From the NCBI GenBank assembly GCA_902494585.1, contig CABUUD010000110.1, positions 1 through 5,862 on the forward strand: a stretch of 5,862 bases of DNA, given 5' to 3'. The notes below the pieces were generated by a model. The model ran no database searches. It had not been told where the DNA came from and was given only the letters and a program-made list of their open reading frames with translations. Numbering within the stretch: the first letter of the stretch is position 1; each line of letters opens with the position of its first letter. The translations under genes were made by a program, and so were the position numbers. This DNA comes from an uncultured Collinsella sp. (GTDB taxonomy: Bacteria; Actinomycetota; Coriobacteriia; Coriobacteriales; Coriobacteriaceae). Below are positions 1 to 5,862 of this stretch, piece after piece.

Positions 1-33
1 AATACGCGCGAGCTCGTGGGAGGCCAGCATCAT
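1..33 (-). CDS. Start of the gene after truB, probably ribF (partial)
   Basis: Two adjacent ATG codons (33-31 and 30-28) open a frame that runs off the left edge of the window and reads MMLASHELARI. The first ATG shares an ATGA overlap with the truB stop codon; the second would share a single base. This is the usual geometry of a translationally coupled downstream gene. Upstream, inside the truB end, there is only a weak GGCGGTG-like ribosome binding site, which also fits coupling. Only about 11 residues are visible, too few to identify a family. In many bacteria the gene after truB is ribF (ribC in Bacillus), a bifunctional riboflavin kinase/FAD synthetase, so that is the likeliest identity by position alone. 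The gene symbol is left empty for that reason. Confidence 0.45.
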   Translation of the reverse strand, partial: MMLASHELARI

Positions 34-962
34 CGAACACCGCCGATCGCCTGCGGAAAGACATGCTCCATTACAAAGCGACCACCCTCGATGCGGGCAA
101 GCGCCTTAAGCCCGCTATCGAGCACCAGCGCAAACGGCGCCTTCGACGCATTGAAGCCCGCAAGCGCGCGCTCAATAGGAATGCGACGTCCGCACAGCAG
201 ATCGTCGGCAAGATCGCCCGGCAAGTCGACGCGCGTGGCGCCCAGTGCCGCAATGGGATCCAAGGCAAAGTCGGCAGCGGACTCGGCAGAAAGCTCCTCG
301 ACCGCATGGCAGGCACCGATGGAAACAACGCCGGAGGCTGTACGGCGCAATGCGGAAATATGCGCCGCGTTGTCACAGGCACGACCCAGGTCGCGAGCGA
401 GCGCACGGATATAGGTGCCCTTACTCACCGAAAACGCCACGGTCCAAACGCAAGCATCGCCCTCGCCGCCCACGGCAATCAGGTCGGCGGAATATACCTC
501 GACCGGACGCGGGGGCAGCGACACGGCATTGCCCTCGCGCGCAGACTTATAGGCGCGCACGCCGTTGACCGAAATGGCCGAAAACGCCGGCGGCACCTGC
601 ATCTGCAGGCCCAGCATGGCGGACAGGCGCTCGCGAGCATAGGCTGGATCGCGCAGCTCGGCGGCTATAGGCACCGTGCGGACGGCCTCGCCCTCCGCAT
701 CATCAGTATTGGTCTCGACGCCAAACGAGATGTCGGCGACGTAGCTTTTGGTATCGAGCGTGAGCATGCCCAGCAGACGCGTTGCCTGACCCACGCCCAC
801 CACCATGACACCCGATGCCATGGGGTCGAGCGTTCCGGCATGACCGACGCGCCGCTCATGGAGGGCGCGCCGGCATTGCGAAACCACGTCGTGTGACGTG
901 CAGCCCACCGGCTTATCGACGGCGAGCAGCATATTAAGTTGAGAGGGTGTACGACGAGCCAT
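30..962 (-). CDS. truB: tRNA pseudouridine(55) synthase TruB
   Basis: This 310-residue protein isomerises U55 in the T-loop of tRNAs to pseudouridine and acts in the cytoplasm. Its length is close to that of E. coli TruB (about 314 aa). The N-terminal block has DKPVGCTSHDVV (residues 16-27) and GHAGTLDP (40-47), in which Asp46 is the expected catalytic aspartate. Further family motifs follow: TKSY with the nearby G-x-x-T-x-T-D-D segment (71-88), QVPPAFSA (122-129), KGTYIRALARDLG (181-193) and LRRTASG (205-211). The C-terminal part (about 245-310) is where the small PUA-like RNA-binding domain should lie, but it is less conserved. The chosen ATG has GGATGG just upstream (971-966). A start at Met11 is possible but would remove only a non-conserved leader. 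The gene begins 15 bp after the nrnA stop, and its own stop overlaps the next start. I see no missing catalytic residue and no frameshift. Confidence 0.97.
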   Translation of the reverse strand: MARRTPSQLNMLLAVDKPVGCTSHDVVSQCRRALHERRVGHAGTLDPMASGVMVVGVGQATRLLGMLTLDTKSYVADISFGVETNTDDAEGEAVRTVPIAAELRDPAYARERLSAMLGLQMQVPPAFSAISVNGVRAYKSAREGNAVSLPPRPVEVYSADLIAVGGEGDACVWTVAFSVSKGTYIRALARDLGRACDNAAHISALRRTASGVVSIGACHAVEELSAESAADFALDPIAALGATRVDLPGDLADDLLCGRRIPIERALAGFNASKAPFALVLDSGLKALARIEGGRFVMEHVFPQAIGGVR

Positions 963-977
963 GTACCATCCAAAAAG

Positions 978-2021
978 TTAGAGCTCGACGGTCACCGAAG
1001 CGGGATCCTCCCCTACCAGCTCGGCCAGCATGGGAAGTGCCGCGGTGAGCGTCTCGGAAATCGTTCCGGCGTTGGTAAAGCCGGCGGCAGCGTGGTGCCC
1101 ACCTCCGCCAAAGTTGGCCGCAATCTCGGAAACATCAAGATCGCCCTTGGAGCGCAGGTTGCCGCGCACCTTGGTATCGCCCTCGATGCCCTTAAGGAAC
1201 AGGCAGACCTCGACGCCCATCACCGAGCGAACCACATCGACCAGGCCGTCGCACTCATCCGAGGTGACGCCGCAGTCCTTAAGGTCGCTCTCGTACGCGT
1301 AGCTATATGCCACGCGCCCGTGCGCAACCGTCTTAATGCGACCCATGACGATGGACTTGAGGTGCAAGAACTCGACACGCATGCTCTGATAGACCTCGAG
1401 CGCGACGCGCGCCGGATCGGCACCGTGCGCCACCAGACGCGAGGCGGCATGAAAGGCTGCGGCATCGGCGTTCTGATACTGAAAACGACCGGTGTCGGTA
1501 ACCAGGCCGCACAGCAGGCAGGTGGCGATGCTGTCGCTTGCAGTAATGCCACAATCGGCCAAAAAGCGGTCGATAATCATGGCGCAAGCAGCGGCATTGA
1601 CACACCTAAGGCTGACCTCGGCAAACTCCTCGCGTGCCGGGTGATGGTCAAAGCACGCCACGTGAGCCGAACGACGCAACACCTCGGCGGAATTATTGAG
1701 GCGCTCGACGACCGGCACGTCCACCGAGATGAACAGGTCCGGGTTGTCGGTGTAGGCAGAGGCCGGTACCAGCAGATCGGCGCCCTCCATAAAACGGTAG
1801 ATGCGCGGAACGGGATCGTCGTCTGCCAGCAGCAGGGCGATGTCCTTGTCGGGGAACACCTTCATAAGCGATAAGCCCAGGCCCAACACGGAGCCCAGGG
1901 CATCGCCGTCGGGAGAGGTGTGACCCGAGATCGCAATGGAGGACGCACCCTCGATGAGCTCGAGGATGCGTCGTTTAATATCTGCAGACTCGCACAAGGC
2001 GAGGTCGGCGGAATTAGTCAT
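978..2021 (-). CDS. nrnA: DHH/DHHA1 phosphoesterase, NrnA-like (oligoribonuclease / pAp phosphatase)
   Basis: This 347-residue protein belongs to the DHH superfamily of metal-dependent phosphoesterases. Members of the NrnA type degrade 2-5 nt RNA fragments and dephosphorylate 3'-phosphoadenosine 5'-phosphate; some relatives cleave cyclic-dinucleotide products such as pApA. Visible motifs are SGHTSPDGDALGS (residues 32-44; His34, Asp38 and Asp40 as metal ligands), Asp101 in SVDVP, the DHH triad at 125-127, Asp176 in VTDTGRF, and the C-terminal DHHA1 signature GGGGHHAAAG (305-314). The length fits NrnA (310-350 aa) and is far shorter than RecJ. There is no transmembrane or PAS region, so it is not GdpP. 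The first motif has Ser where many relatives have Asn before PDGDA. The gene starts inside rbfA (8-bp overlap) behind a perfect AGGAGG. The substrate preference (nanoRNA, pAp or cyclic dinucleotide product) cannot be read from the sequence. Confidence 0.92.
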   Translation of the reverse strand: MTNSADLALCESADIKRRILELIEGASSIAISGHTSPDGDALGSVLGLGLSLMKVFPDKDIALLLADDDPVPRIYRFMEGADLLVPASAYTDNPDLFISVDVPVVERLNNSAEVLRRSAHVACFDHHPAREEFAEVSLRCVNAAACAMIIDRFLADCGITASDSIATCLLCGLVTDTGRFQYQNADAAAFHAASRLVAHGADPARVALEVYQSMRVEFLHLKSIVMGRIKTVAHGRVAYSYAYESDLKDCGVTSDECDGLVDVVRSVMGVEVCLFLKGIEGDTKVRGNLRSKGDLDVSEIAANFGGGGHHAAAGFTNAGTISETLTAALPMLAELVGEDPASVTVEL

Positions 2022-2424
2022 CTAAAGCTGCCTCCTGGGCGGCATCCACAATTGGGTAGCCGTCCTCGTCCTTTTCGATCGCAAGCGTGGCCGGAACGTT
2101 TTCCAGCGCACGCGTGATGCGCTCGGCCTCATCGGTCGAGCGATCGATGCGAAAATCGAGCTCGGGCGTGACACGCCAATCGAGCGAGCGAGCCAACAGG
2201 CTGCGAATGCGGCCCTTGGCGCTGGCGAGCGCCTCCATGACCTCATCGTAGCGGCTCGCATCGCACGACACGTACACGCGTGCGAACGAACGGTCCACCG
2301 CGACCTCGACCGCGGTCAGGGTGACCAGGTCGAGACGCGGATCGGAAACCTCAAAGAGCAGGATATAACCGAGCTTCTCGCGGAGCTGCTCGCCCAAACG
2401 GCGGGTTGCCTGCGTTTGCTTCAT
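2014..2424 (-). CDS. rbfA: 30S ribosome-binding factor RbfA
   Basis: This 136-residue protein has the single type-II KH fold expected of RbfA. RbfA binds the immature 30S subunit near the 5' end of 16S rRNA and helps complete processing of that end, especially in the cold. Recognisable segments are the N-terminal helix ending in SDPRL (residues 27-31), the strand VTLTAVEVAVDRSFARVYVS (34-53), and the helix-strand pair SAKGRIRSLLARSLDWRVTP through LDFRID (68-94). The tail after about residue 112 is acidic (KDEDGYP, then AALDD) and is poorly conserved in the family. The start lies 11 bp after the infB stop, and the G-run at the infB stop supplies the ribosome binding site. The last codons carry the AGGAGG that serves the next gene. 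The position directly after infB is the classic place for rbfA. Confidence 0.96.
   Translation of the reverse strand: MKQTQATRRLGEQLREKLGYILLFEVSDPRLDLVTLTAVEVAVDRSFARVYVSCDASRYDEVMEALASAKGRIRSLLARSLDWRVTPELDFRIDRSTDEAERITRALENVPATLAIEKDEDGYPIVDAAQEAALDD
2031..2036 (-). promoter_or_regulatory. Ribosome binding site of nrnA, inside rbfA
   Basis: A perfect AGGAGG lies 9 nt before the nrnA ATG at 2021, within the Gln-Glu-Ala codons near the end of rbfA. It settles the nrnA start and shows that the 8-bp overlap with rbfA is genuine. It is the strongest ribosome binding site in the window, so nrnA may be translated well independently of rbfA. Confidence 0.8.
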
Positions 2425-2431
2425 AGCGCTA

Positions 2432-2436
2432 CCCCC
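2432..2436 (-). promoter_or_regulatory. Ribosome binding site of rbfA
   Basis: A GGGGG run, part of TAGGGGGT that overlaps the infB TAG stop, lies 7 nt before the rbfA ATG. Termination of infB therefore occurs on the ribosome binding site of rbfA, which fits translational coupling. Confidence 0.55.
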
Positions 2437-5150
2437 TACTCGGTACGGGCAACCTGGTCGATGCGGTAACCCTCGATCTGGTCGCCGGGCTTGATGTCCT
2501 GGAAGTTCTCCAGGCCAATGCCGCCCTCGGAACCGCTCTTGAGACTCTTGGCCTCGTCCTTGTAGTGGCGCATCGAGGCGATCTTGCCGTTGAAGACCAC
2601 GATGCCGTCACGCACCAGGCGCACGGAATCGGTCGCGGCGATCTCGCCCTCCTCCACGCGGACACCGGCGGCGATACCGACTTTGGGCACCTTAAAGGTA
2701 TCCAGGACGGTCGCGGTACCTGTGGAGACCTCGACCTCGGTGGGCTTGAGCATGCCGATACGGGCAGCGTCGAGCTCCTCGAGGCACTTATAGATAACGT
2801 CGTAGCAACGGATCTCGACGCCCTCGCGCTCGGCAGCGGAGCGGGCCTTGCCATCGGGACGCACGCCAAAGCCGATGATAATGGCGTTGGAGGCGTCGGC
2901 CAGGACGACGTCGGTCTCGTTGATGGCACCGACGGCGGAATGGATCGTGTTGATGCGGACCTCGGACTGATCCATCTTGTCGAGCGAGTCCTGAAGAGCC
3001 TCGATGGAACCCTGAACGTCGGCCTTGATGATCAGGTTGAGCTCCTTGACCTCGGCGTCGGCAATGGTCTCGAAGAGGTTCTCGAGCGTGACGTGCTTCA
3101 CGCGGCTCTGCTCCTCGATACGGGCCTTGAGCGAACGCTCATCGGCCAGGGCGCGAGCCTCGCGCTCGTCCTCAAACACGCGGAACTCGTCGCCGGCGTT
3201 GGGGACGGACTGCAGGCCCAGAATCTCGACGGCGTCGGAGGGACCGGCCTCGGTGACGGCGCGGCCCTTGGGGTCGAGCATGGCACGGACGCGACCATAG
3301 GTAAGGCCGGCGACCAGCGTATCGCCCACGTGCAGGGTACCGCGGGTCACCAGCACGGTAGCGACCGAGCCGCGGCCCTTGTCGAGCTTAGCCTCGAGGA
3401 CGTTACCGGAGGCAAAGGTATCCGGGTTGGCCTTGAGCTCGAGCACGTCGGCCTGAAGCAGCACGGTCTCGAGCAGGTCGTCGATGCCGATCTTCTGCTT
3501 AGCCGAGATGTTGACGAACATGTTCTGTCCGCCCCACTCCTCGGGGATGACGCCGTACTCGGTGAGCTCCTGGCGCACGCGGTCGGGGTTGGCGCCGGGC
3601 TTATCGATCTTGTTGACGGCGACGACGATGGGAACACCGGCGGCCCTGGCGTGGTTGATCGACTCGACGGTCTGGGGCATGACGCCGTCGTCGGCGGCGA
3701 CAATCAGGATGACGATGTCAGTCACCTTGGCGCCGCGGGCACGCATGGCCGTAAAGGTCGCGTGACCAGGGGTATCGATGAAGGTGATCTTGCGGTCGTT
3801 GATCATGACCTGCGAAGCGCCGATGGCCTGCGTAATGCCGCCCGCCTCGCCGGCAGCGACGCCGGTGTGACGGATGGCGTCGAGCAGGCTCGTCTTGCCG
3901 TGGTCAACGTGGCCCATGACGGTGACGACCGGGGCGCGGGGCTTAAGGTCGGCGGGATCGTCGTAGAACGAGAAGGTGTTCTCCTCCTCGGGGGTGATGA
4001 TCTTGATCTGACGGCCCAGGTCGTCGGCAACAAGCTCGACGAGGTCGTCGGACATGGACTGCGTCATCGTGAGCGGCGTGCCCAGCAGGAACAGGCGCTT
4101 GATGATGTCGTTGGCCGGAACGTCGAGTGCCTCGGCAAGCTCCTGGACGGTAACGCCCTGGGAGACCTTGATGGCGTCGAGCTCCTCGGGGTTCACGCCC
4201 TGGGCCAGCGCCTCCTCAATCTTGCGCTCCTCCTGTGCCTTAGCAGCCTCGCGCTCGCGCTTCTCCTTGCGCTTCTTGCGGCGACCGGTGGACTCGCGAG
4301 AGGCCTCCTCGACGGCGGCGCGGGCCTCCTCGAGCACCTTCTCGCGACTGTACTCCTCGGCCTCACGCGCCATGCGGCTGTAGTGGTCCTCATCGTTGCC
4401 GTGACCGCCCTTGCGCTTCTTGCCCTTGCCCTGTTTATCGGGGTTGGGGAAGTCCATGCCGGCAGCGACGTTGTTGCTGGCGTTGGTGCGATGGCTGTGC
4501 GGACGGCTCTCGGAGGCGTTGCGCTCGGAGTTGTTGTCGGAGGCGTTGCGATCGTTACGACGGCCACCGCGACGGTCGTTGTTGCCGCCACGACGGTTGC
4601 CGCGCTCGGAGGCGCGCTCGGCCTTGGCCTTCGCCTCGGCGTCCTTCTTCTCCTTGAGCACGGTCTCCTGTGCGGCGATCTGGTCGAGCAGCGAGCGGAA
4701 GCGCGAACCGGAGTCGGAAGCGGGGACGGCGCGGCGCTGGGCCTCGCGGGCAGCCTCCTCCTTCTCGCGGGCAAGGCGCTCCTGCTCGGCCTTCTTCTTG
4801 GCCTCGGCCTCGGCGCGGGCGGCCTCCTCGGCAGCCTGGGCGGCGGCGAACTGGCGGCGCTCCTCCTCGCGTGCCTTCTCGGCGGCGATGCGCTCGCGCT
4901 CGGCCTCGGCAGCGCGCGCTGCCTCCTCGGCGGCGGCTGCCTCCTCCTCGGCCTGCTTGGCGGCCTCGACTTCCTGAGCGCGGGCCTCGATCACCGAGGC
5001 GAGCTGCTTGCGGACCATAGCGACATAAGCGTCCTCCAAGGTGGAGGAAGCGGACTTAGCGGGAATCTTCATTTCGGCGAGATGACCCATCAGTTCCTTG
5101 GAGGTCATGCCGAACTCTTTGGCCAGGGTGGACACACGGACTTTTGCCAT
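2436..5150 (-). CDS. infB: Translation initiation factor IF-2
   Basis: IF-2 is the GTPase that brings fMet-tRNA to the 30S subunit and promotes 50S joining. At 904 residues this is a long form. The domains in order are: an IF2_N helical module (1-50); an Ala/Glu/Arg-rich helix (about 55-140) with alternating acidic and basic residues; a basic Arg/Asn/Gly-rich disordered stretch with two RGG motifs (about 181-226); a second basic helical stretch (about 255-315); a second IF2_N module (about 325-385); the G domain with G1 GHVDHGKT (413-420), G2 around Thr440, G3 DTPGH (459-463), G4 NKID (513-516) and G5 SAK (549-551); a beta-barrel (about 575-670); domain III (about 690-795); and the C-terminal initiator-tRNA-binding C2 barrel (about 800-900). 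The G domain is intact. The C2 domain is divergent: both cysteines usual in the family are replaced (Val830 and Gly876). The ATG has AGGTGA 6 nt upstream. No convincing internal start for a shorter isoform was seen: Met232 and Met260 lack a ribosome binding site. Confidence 0.98.
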   Translation of the reverse strand: MAKVRVSTLAKEFGMTSKELMGHLAEMKIPAKSASSTLEDAYVAMVRKQLASVIEARAQEVEAAKQAEEEAAAAEEAARAAEAERERIAAEKAREEERRQFAAAQAAEEAARAEAEAKKKAEQERLAREKEEAAREAQRRAVPASDSGSRFRSLLDQIAAQETVLKEKKDAEAKAKAERASERGNRRGGNNDRRGGRRNDRNASDNNSERNASESRPHSHRTNASNNVAAGMDFPNPDKQGKGKKRKGGHGNDEDHYSRMAREAEEYSREKVLEEARAAVEEASRESTGRRKKRKEKREREAAKAQEERKIEEALAQGVNPEELDAIKVSQGVTVQELAEALDVPANDIIKRLFLLGTPLTMTQSMSDDLVELVADDLGRQIKIITPEEENTFSFYDDPADLKPRAPVVTVMGHVDHGKTSLLDAIRHTGVAAGEAGGITQAIGASQVMINDRKITFIDTPGHATFTAMRARGAKVTDIVILIVAADDGVMPQTVESINHARAAGVPIVVAVNKIDKPGANPDRVRQELTEYGVIPEEWGGQNMFVNISAKQKIGIDDLLETVLLQADVLELKANPDTFASGNVLEAKLDKGRGSVATVLVTRGTLHVGDTLVAGLTYGRVRAMLDPKGRAVTEAGPSDAVEILGLQSVPNAGDEFRVFEDEREARALADERSLKARIEEQSRVKHVTLENLFETIADAEVKELNLIIKADVQGSIEALQDSLDKMDQSEVRINTIHSAVGAINETDVVLADASNAIIIGFGVRPDGKARSAAEREGVEIRCYDVIYKCLEELDAARIGMLKPTEVEVSTGTATVLDTFKVPKVGIAAGVRVEEGEIAATDSVRLVRDGIVVFNGKIASMRHYKDEAKSLKSGSEGGIGLENFQDIKPGDQIEGYRIDQVARTE
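4511..4550 (-). repeat. Short direct repeat in the infB disordered linker
   Basis: The 13-mer cggaggcgttgcg (plus-strand reading) occurs at 4511-4523 and again at 4538-4550, a 27-bp period that keeps frame. In IF2 it gives two copies of Arg-Asn-Ala-Ser nine residues apart (residues 201-204 and 210-213). It lies in the low-complexity linker between the two IF2_N modules, a region likely to change length by slippage between strains. Confidence 0.6.
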
Positions 5151-5156
5151 ATGACT

Positions 5157-5162
5157 TCACCT
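5157..5162 (-). promoter_or_regulatory. Ribosome binding site of infB
   Basis: AGGTGA lies 6 nt upstream of the infB ATG at 5150. It fixes that ATG as the start, and the protein then begins with the conserved IF2_N module (MAKVRVSTLAKEFG). Confidence 0.75.
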
Positions 5163-5171
5163 ACCCTTTCT

Positions 5172-5186
5172 GGCACCTTGGGTGCC
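5172..5186 (-). promoter_or_regulatory. Small perfect hairpin ahead of the infB ribosome binding site
   Basis: The transcript contains GGCACC and GGTGCC separated by a 3-nt CAA loop, a perfect 6-bp stem. It ends 9 nt before the AGGTGA that serves infB. There is no downstream U-run. Its closeness to the ribosome binding site suggests a possible effect on infB translation or on mRNA processing between nusA and infB. A stem this short in GC-rich DNA may also be chance. Confidence 0.35.
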
Positions 5187-5211
5187 TAGAGACTGAACGA
5201 GCGTGGGAGAT

Positions 5212-5232
5212 GCACCGGGACCTGCCCGGCGC
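5212..5232 (-). promoter_or_regulatory. GC-rich hairpin just after nusA
   Basis: The transcript can fold GCGCCGGG (5232-5225) against CCCGGTGC (5219-5212) around a 5-nt loop, giving eight pairs including one G-U. It starts 9 nt after the nusA stop. The bases that follow (AUCUCCC) are not a U-run, so it does not look like a standard intrinsic terminator. It could be a weak attenuator, an RNase processing site or a 3' stabiliser of the nusA segment. The inverted repeat is seen directly; its role is inference. Confidence 0.4.
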
Positions 5233-5241
5233 GACCGCGCG

Positions 5242-5862
5242 CTAGATCAGGTCCTCCGCATCATCGAAGGCGTCGGTGTCGTGAACACCGCAGAAACGGG
5301 AGCCGGGACGGGCCTGGTTACGGCACTGGATGCCGTCCTCGGACACGTACTCGCAGCGACGGACGTCGTCGTCCTCCTCGTCACCGATCAGGTCGGCGGC
5401 GGGCTCCTCGTGAACGGGGACGTTCTTGAGGATGTCGGCAGCAAGGGTCTCAGACTTAATGTCGATGTGCCAGCCGGTCAGGCGAGCGGCGAGGCGGGCG
5501 TTCTGGCCCTCCTTGCCGATGGCGAGCGAAAGCTGGTCGTCGGGCACGATAACGCCGGCATAGGCCTTCTCCTCGTCGATGAGGACACGGGTGACCTTGG
5601 CGGGCGACAGGGCGTTGGCGACGTAGACGGCCGGATCGGCATCCCACAGGATGACGTCGACGCGCTCGCCGCGGAGCTCGCCTACGACGGCGCGAACACG
5701 GCTGCCCTTGGGGCCGACGCAGGCGCCCACGGGATCCAGACGGTCGTCGAGCGAGTGGACGGCAACCTTGGAGCGCTGGCCGGGCTCGCGGGCGATCGAC
5801 TTGATCTGGACGGTGCCCTCATAGATCTCGGGCACCTCCTGCTCAAACAGACGACGCATGAG
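5242..5862 (-). CDS. nusA: Transcription termination/antitermination factor NusA, C-terminal part (5' end outside window)
   Basis: The frame stays open to the right edge (the first codon seen is CTC, Leu), so the Met near 5859 is internal and not the start. NusA binds RNA polymerase and nascent RNA and modulates pausing, intrinsic termination and antitermination. The missing part would hold the polymerase-binding N-terminal domain and most of S1. Counting from the Met at 5859, the visible part starts with LFEQEVPEI and IAREPGQRSKVAV (23-35), as in the S1-KH junction. KH1 follows with GACVGPKGSR (45-54), then NALSPAKV (82-89) and KH2 with SLAIGKEGQNARLAARLTGW (111-130). An acidic linker (about 150-166) leads to an unusual tail: Cys169, Cys179, Cys190 and His193 in CX9CX10CX2H spacing, with a Gly-Ser-Arg-Phe turn before the last Cys. 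The stop is 91 bp before infB. The E. coli-type acidic repeats are absent, as in most Gram-positive NusA. Confidence 0.97.
   Translation of the reverse strand, partial: LMRRLFEQEVPEIYEGTVQIKSIAREPGQRSKVAVHSLDDRLDPVGACVGPKGSRVRAVVGELRGERVDVILWDADPAVYVANALSPAKVTRVLIDEEKAYAGVIVPDDQLSLAIGKEGQNARLAARLTGWHIDIKSETLAADILKNVPVHEEPAADLIGDEEDDDVRRCEYVSEDGIQCRNQARPGSRFCGVHDTDAFDDAEDLI

Noticed and set aside
63..896. A 277-codon plus-strand open frame opposite truB.
   Set aside because: The translation is Arg/His/Gly-rich with no recognisable motif, and truB on the other strand has all of its catalytic motifs. It is a GC-content artefact.
939..1874. A 311-codon plus-strand open frame opposite nrnA.
   Set aside because: It mirrors the DHH gene, with no domain signature of its own. 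The DHH/DHHA1 motifs on the minus strand settle the coding strand.
4473..4480. Internal start at Met232 or Met260 giving a short IF2 isoform, as known in E. coli.
   Set aside because: Neither ATG has a purine-rich ribosome binding site at a suitable distance.
2565..5189. An 874-codon open frame on the plus strand opposite infB, rich in Leu, Gly, Ala and Val and looking membrane-like in its later part.
   Set aside because: It is the mirror of a GC-rich gene: GAG and GCC codons of the IF2 Ala/Glu helix read as CTC and GGC (Leu, Gly) on the other strand. It has no family motif, and the minus-strand gene is certain.
5172..5232. Intrinsic terminator between nusA and infB.
   Set aside because: Neither stem-loop is followed by a run of U in the transcript, so a standard Rho-independent terminator is not supported.
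5163..5241. A separate sigma70-type promoter for infB in the nusA-infB gap.
   Set aside because: I see no TTGACA-like and TATAAT-like pair with proper spacing on the minus strand; the gap is GC-rich and hairpin-forming.

Overview
The window is a run of six collinear genes, all on the minus strand, from a bacterial translation/RNA-maturation operon. In transcription order (right to left) they are nusA (3' part only), infB, rbfA, an nrnA-type DHH phosphoesterase gene, truB, and the first codons of a further gene that is probably ribF. Nearly every base is coding. The only real non-coding gap is 91 bp between nusA and infB. No RNA genes, mobile elements, CRISPR arrays or clear promoters were found.

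Organism: the DNA is GC-rich and uses G/C-ending codons heavily. IF2 carries a long Ala/Glu/Arg-rich helix followed by an Arg/Asn/Gly-rich linker. The order nusA-infB-rbfA-nrnA-truB is typical of Actinobacteria and many Firmicutes. Together with the look of the proteins this suggests a gut Coriobacteriia relative such as Collinsella. That assignment is recognition from memory and has not been tested.

Layout: 5862-5242 is the NusA C-terminal half, with two KH domains, an acidic linker and a Cys/His knuckle. 5241-5151 is the intergenic region, with two GC-rich hairpins and the infB ribosome binding site. 5150-2436 is IF2 (904 aa). 2424-2014 is RbfA. 2021-978 is the DHH/DHHA1 protein, overlapping rbfA by 8 bp. 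962-30 is TruB. 33-1 is the start of the next gene, joined to truB by an ATGA overlap.

How the genes work together: NusA acts on the elongating RNA polymerase. IF2 recruits initiator tRNA. RbfA matures the 30S subunit. The DHH protein probably degrades nanoRNA and/or pAp. TruB makes pseudouridine 55 in tRNA. RibF, if that is the last gene, would make FMN and FAD. Short gaps and overlaps suggest one polycistronic, translationally coupled message.

Most of the window is conserved housekeeping sequence, and I see no new multi-gene system. The points worth a second look are a CX9CX10CX2H knuckle at the end of NusA, the absence of ylxR and the L7Ae-like gene between nusA and infB, loss of both conserved cysteines in the IF2 initiator-tRNA-binding domain, and two hairpins in the nusA-infB gap.
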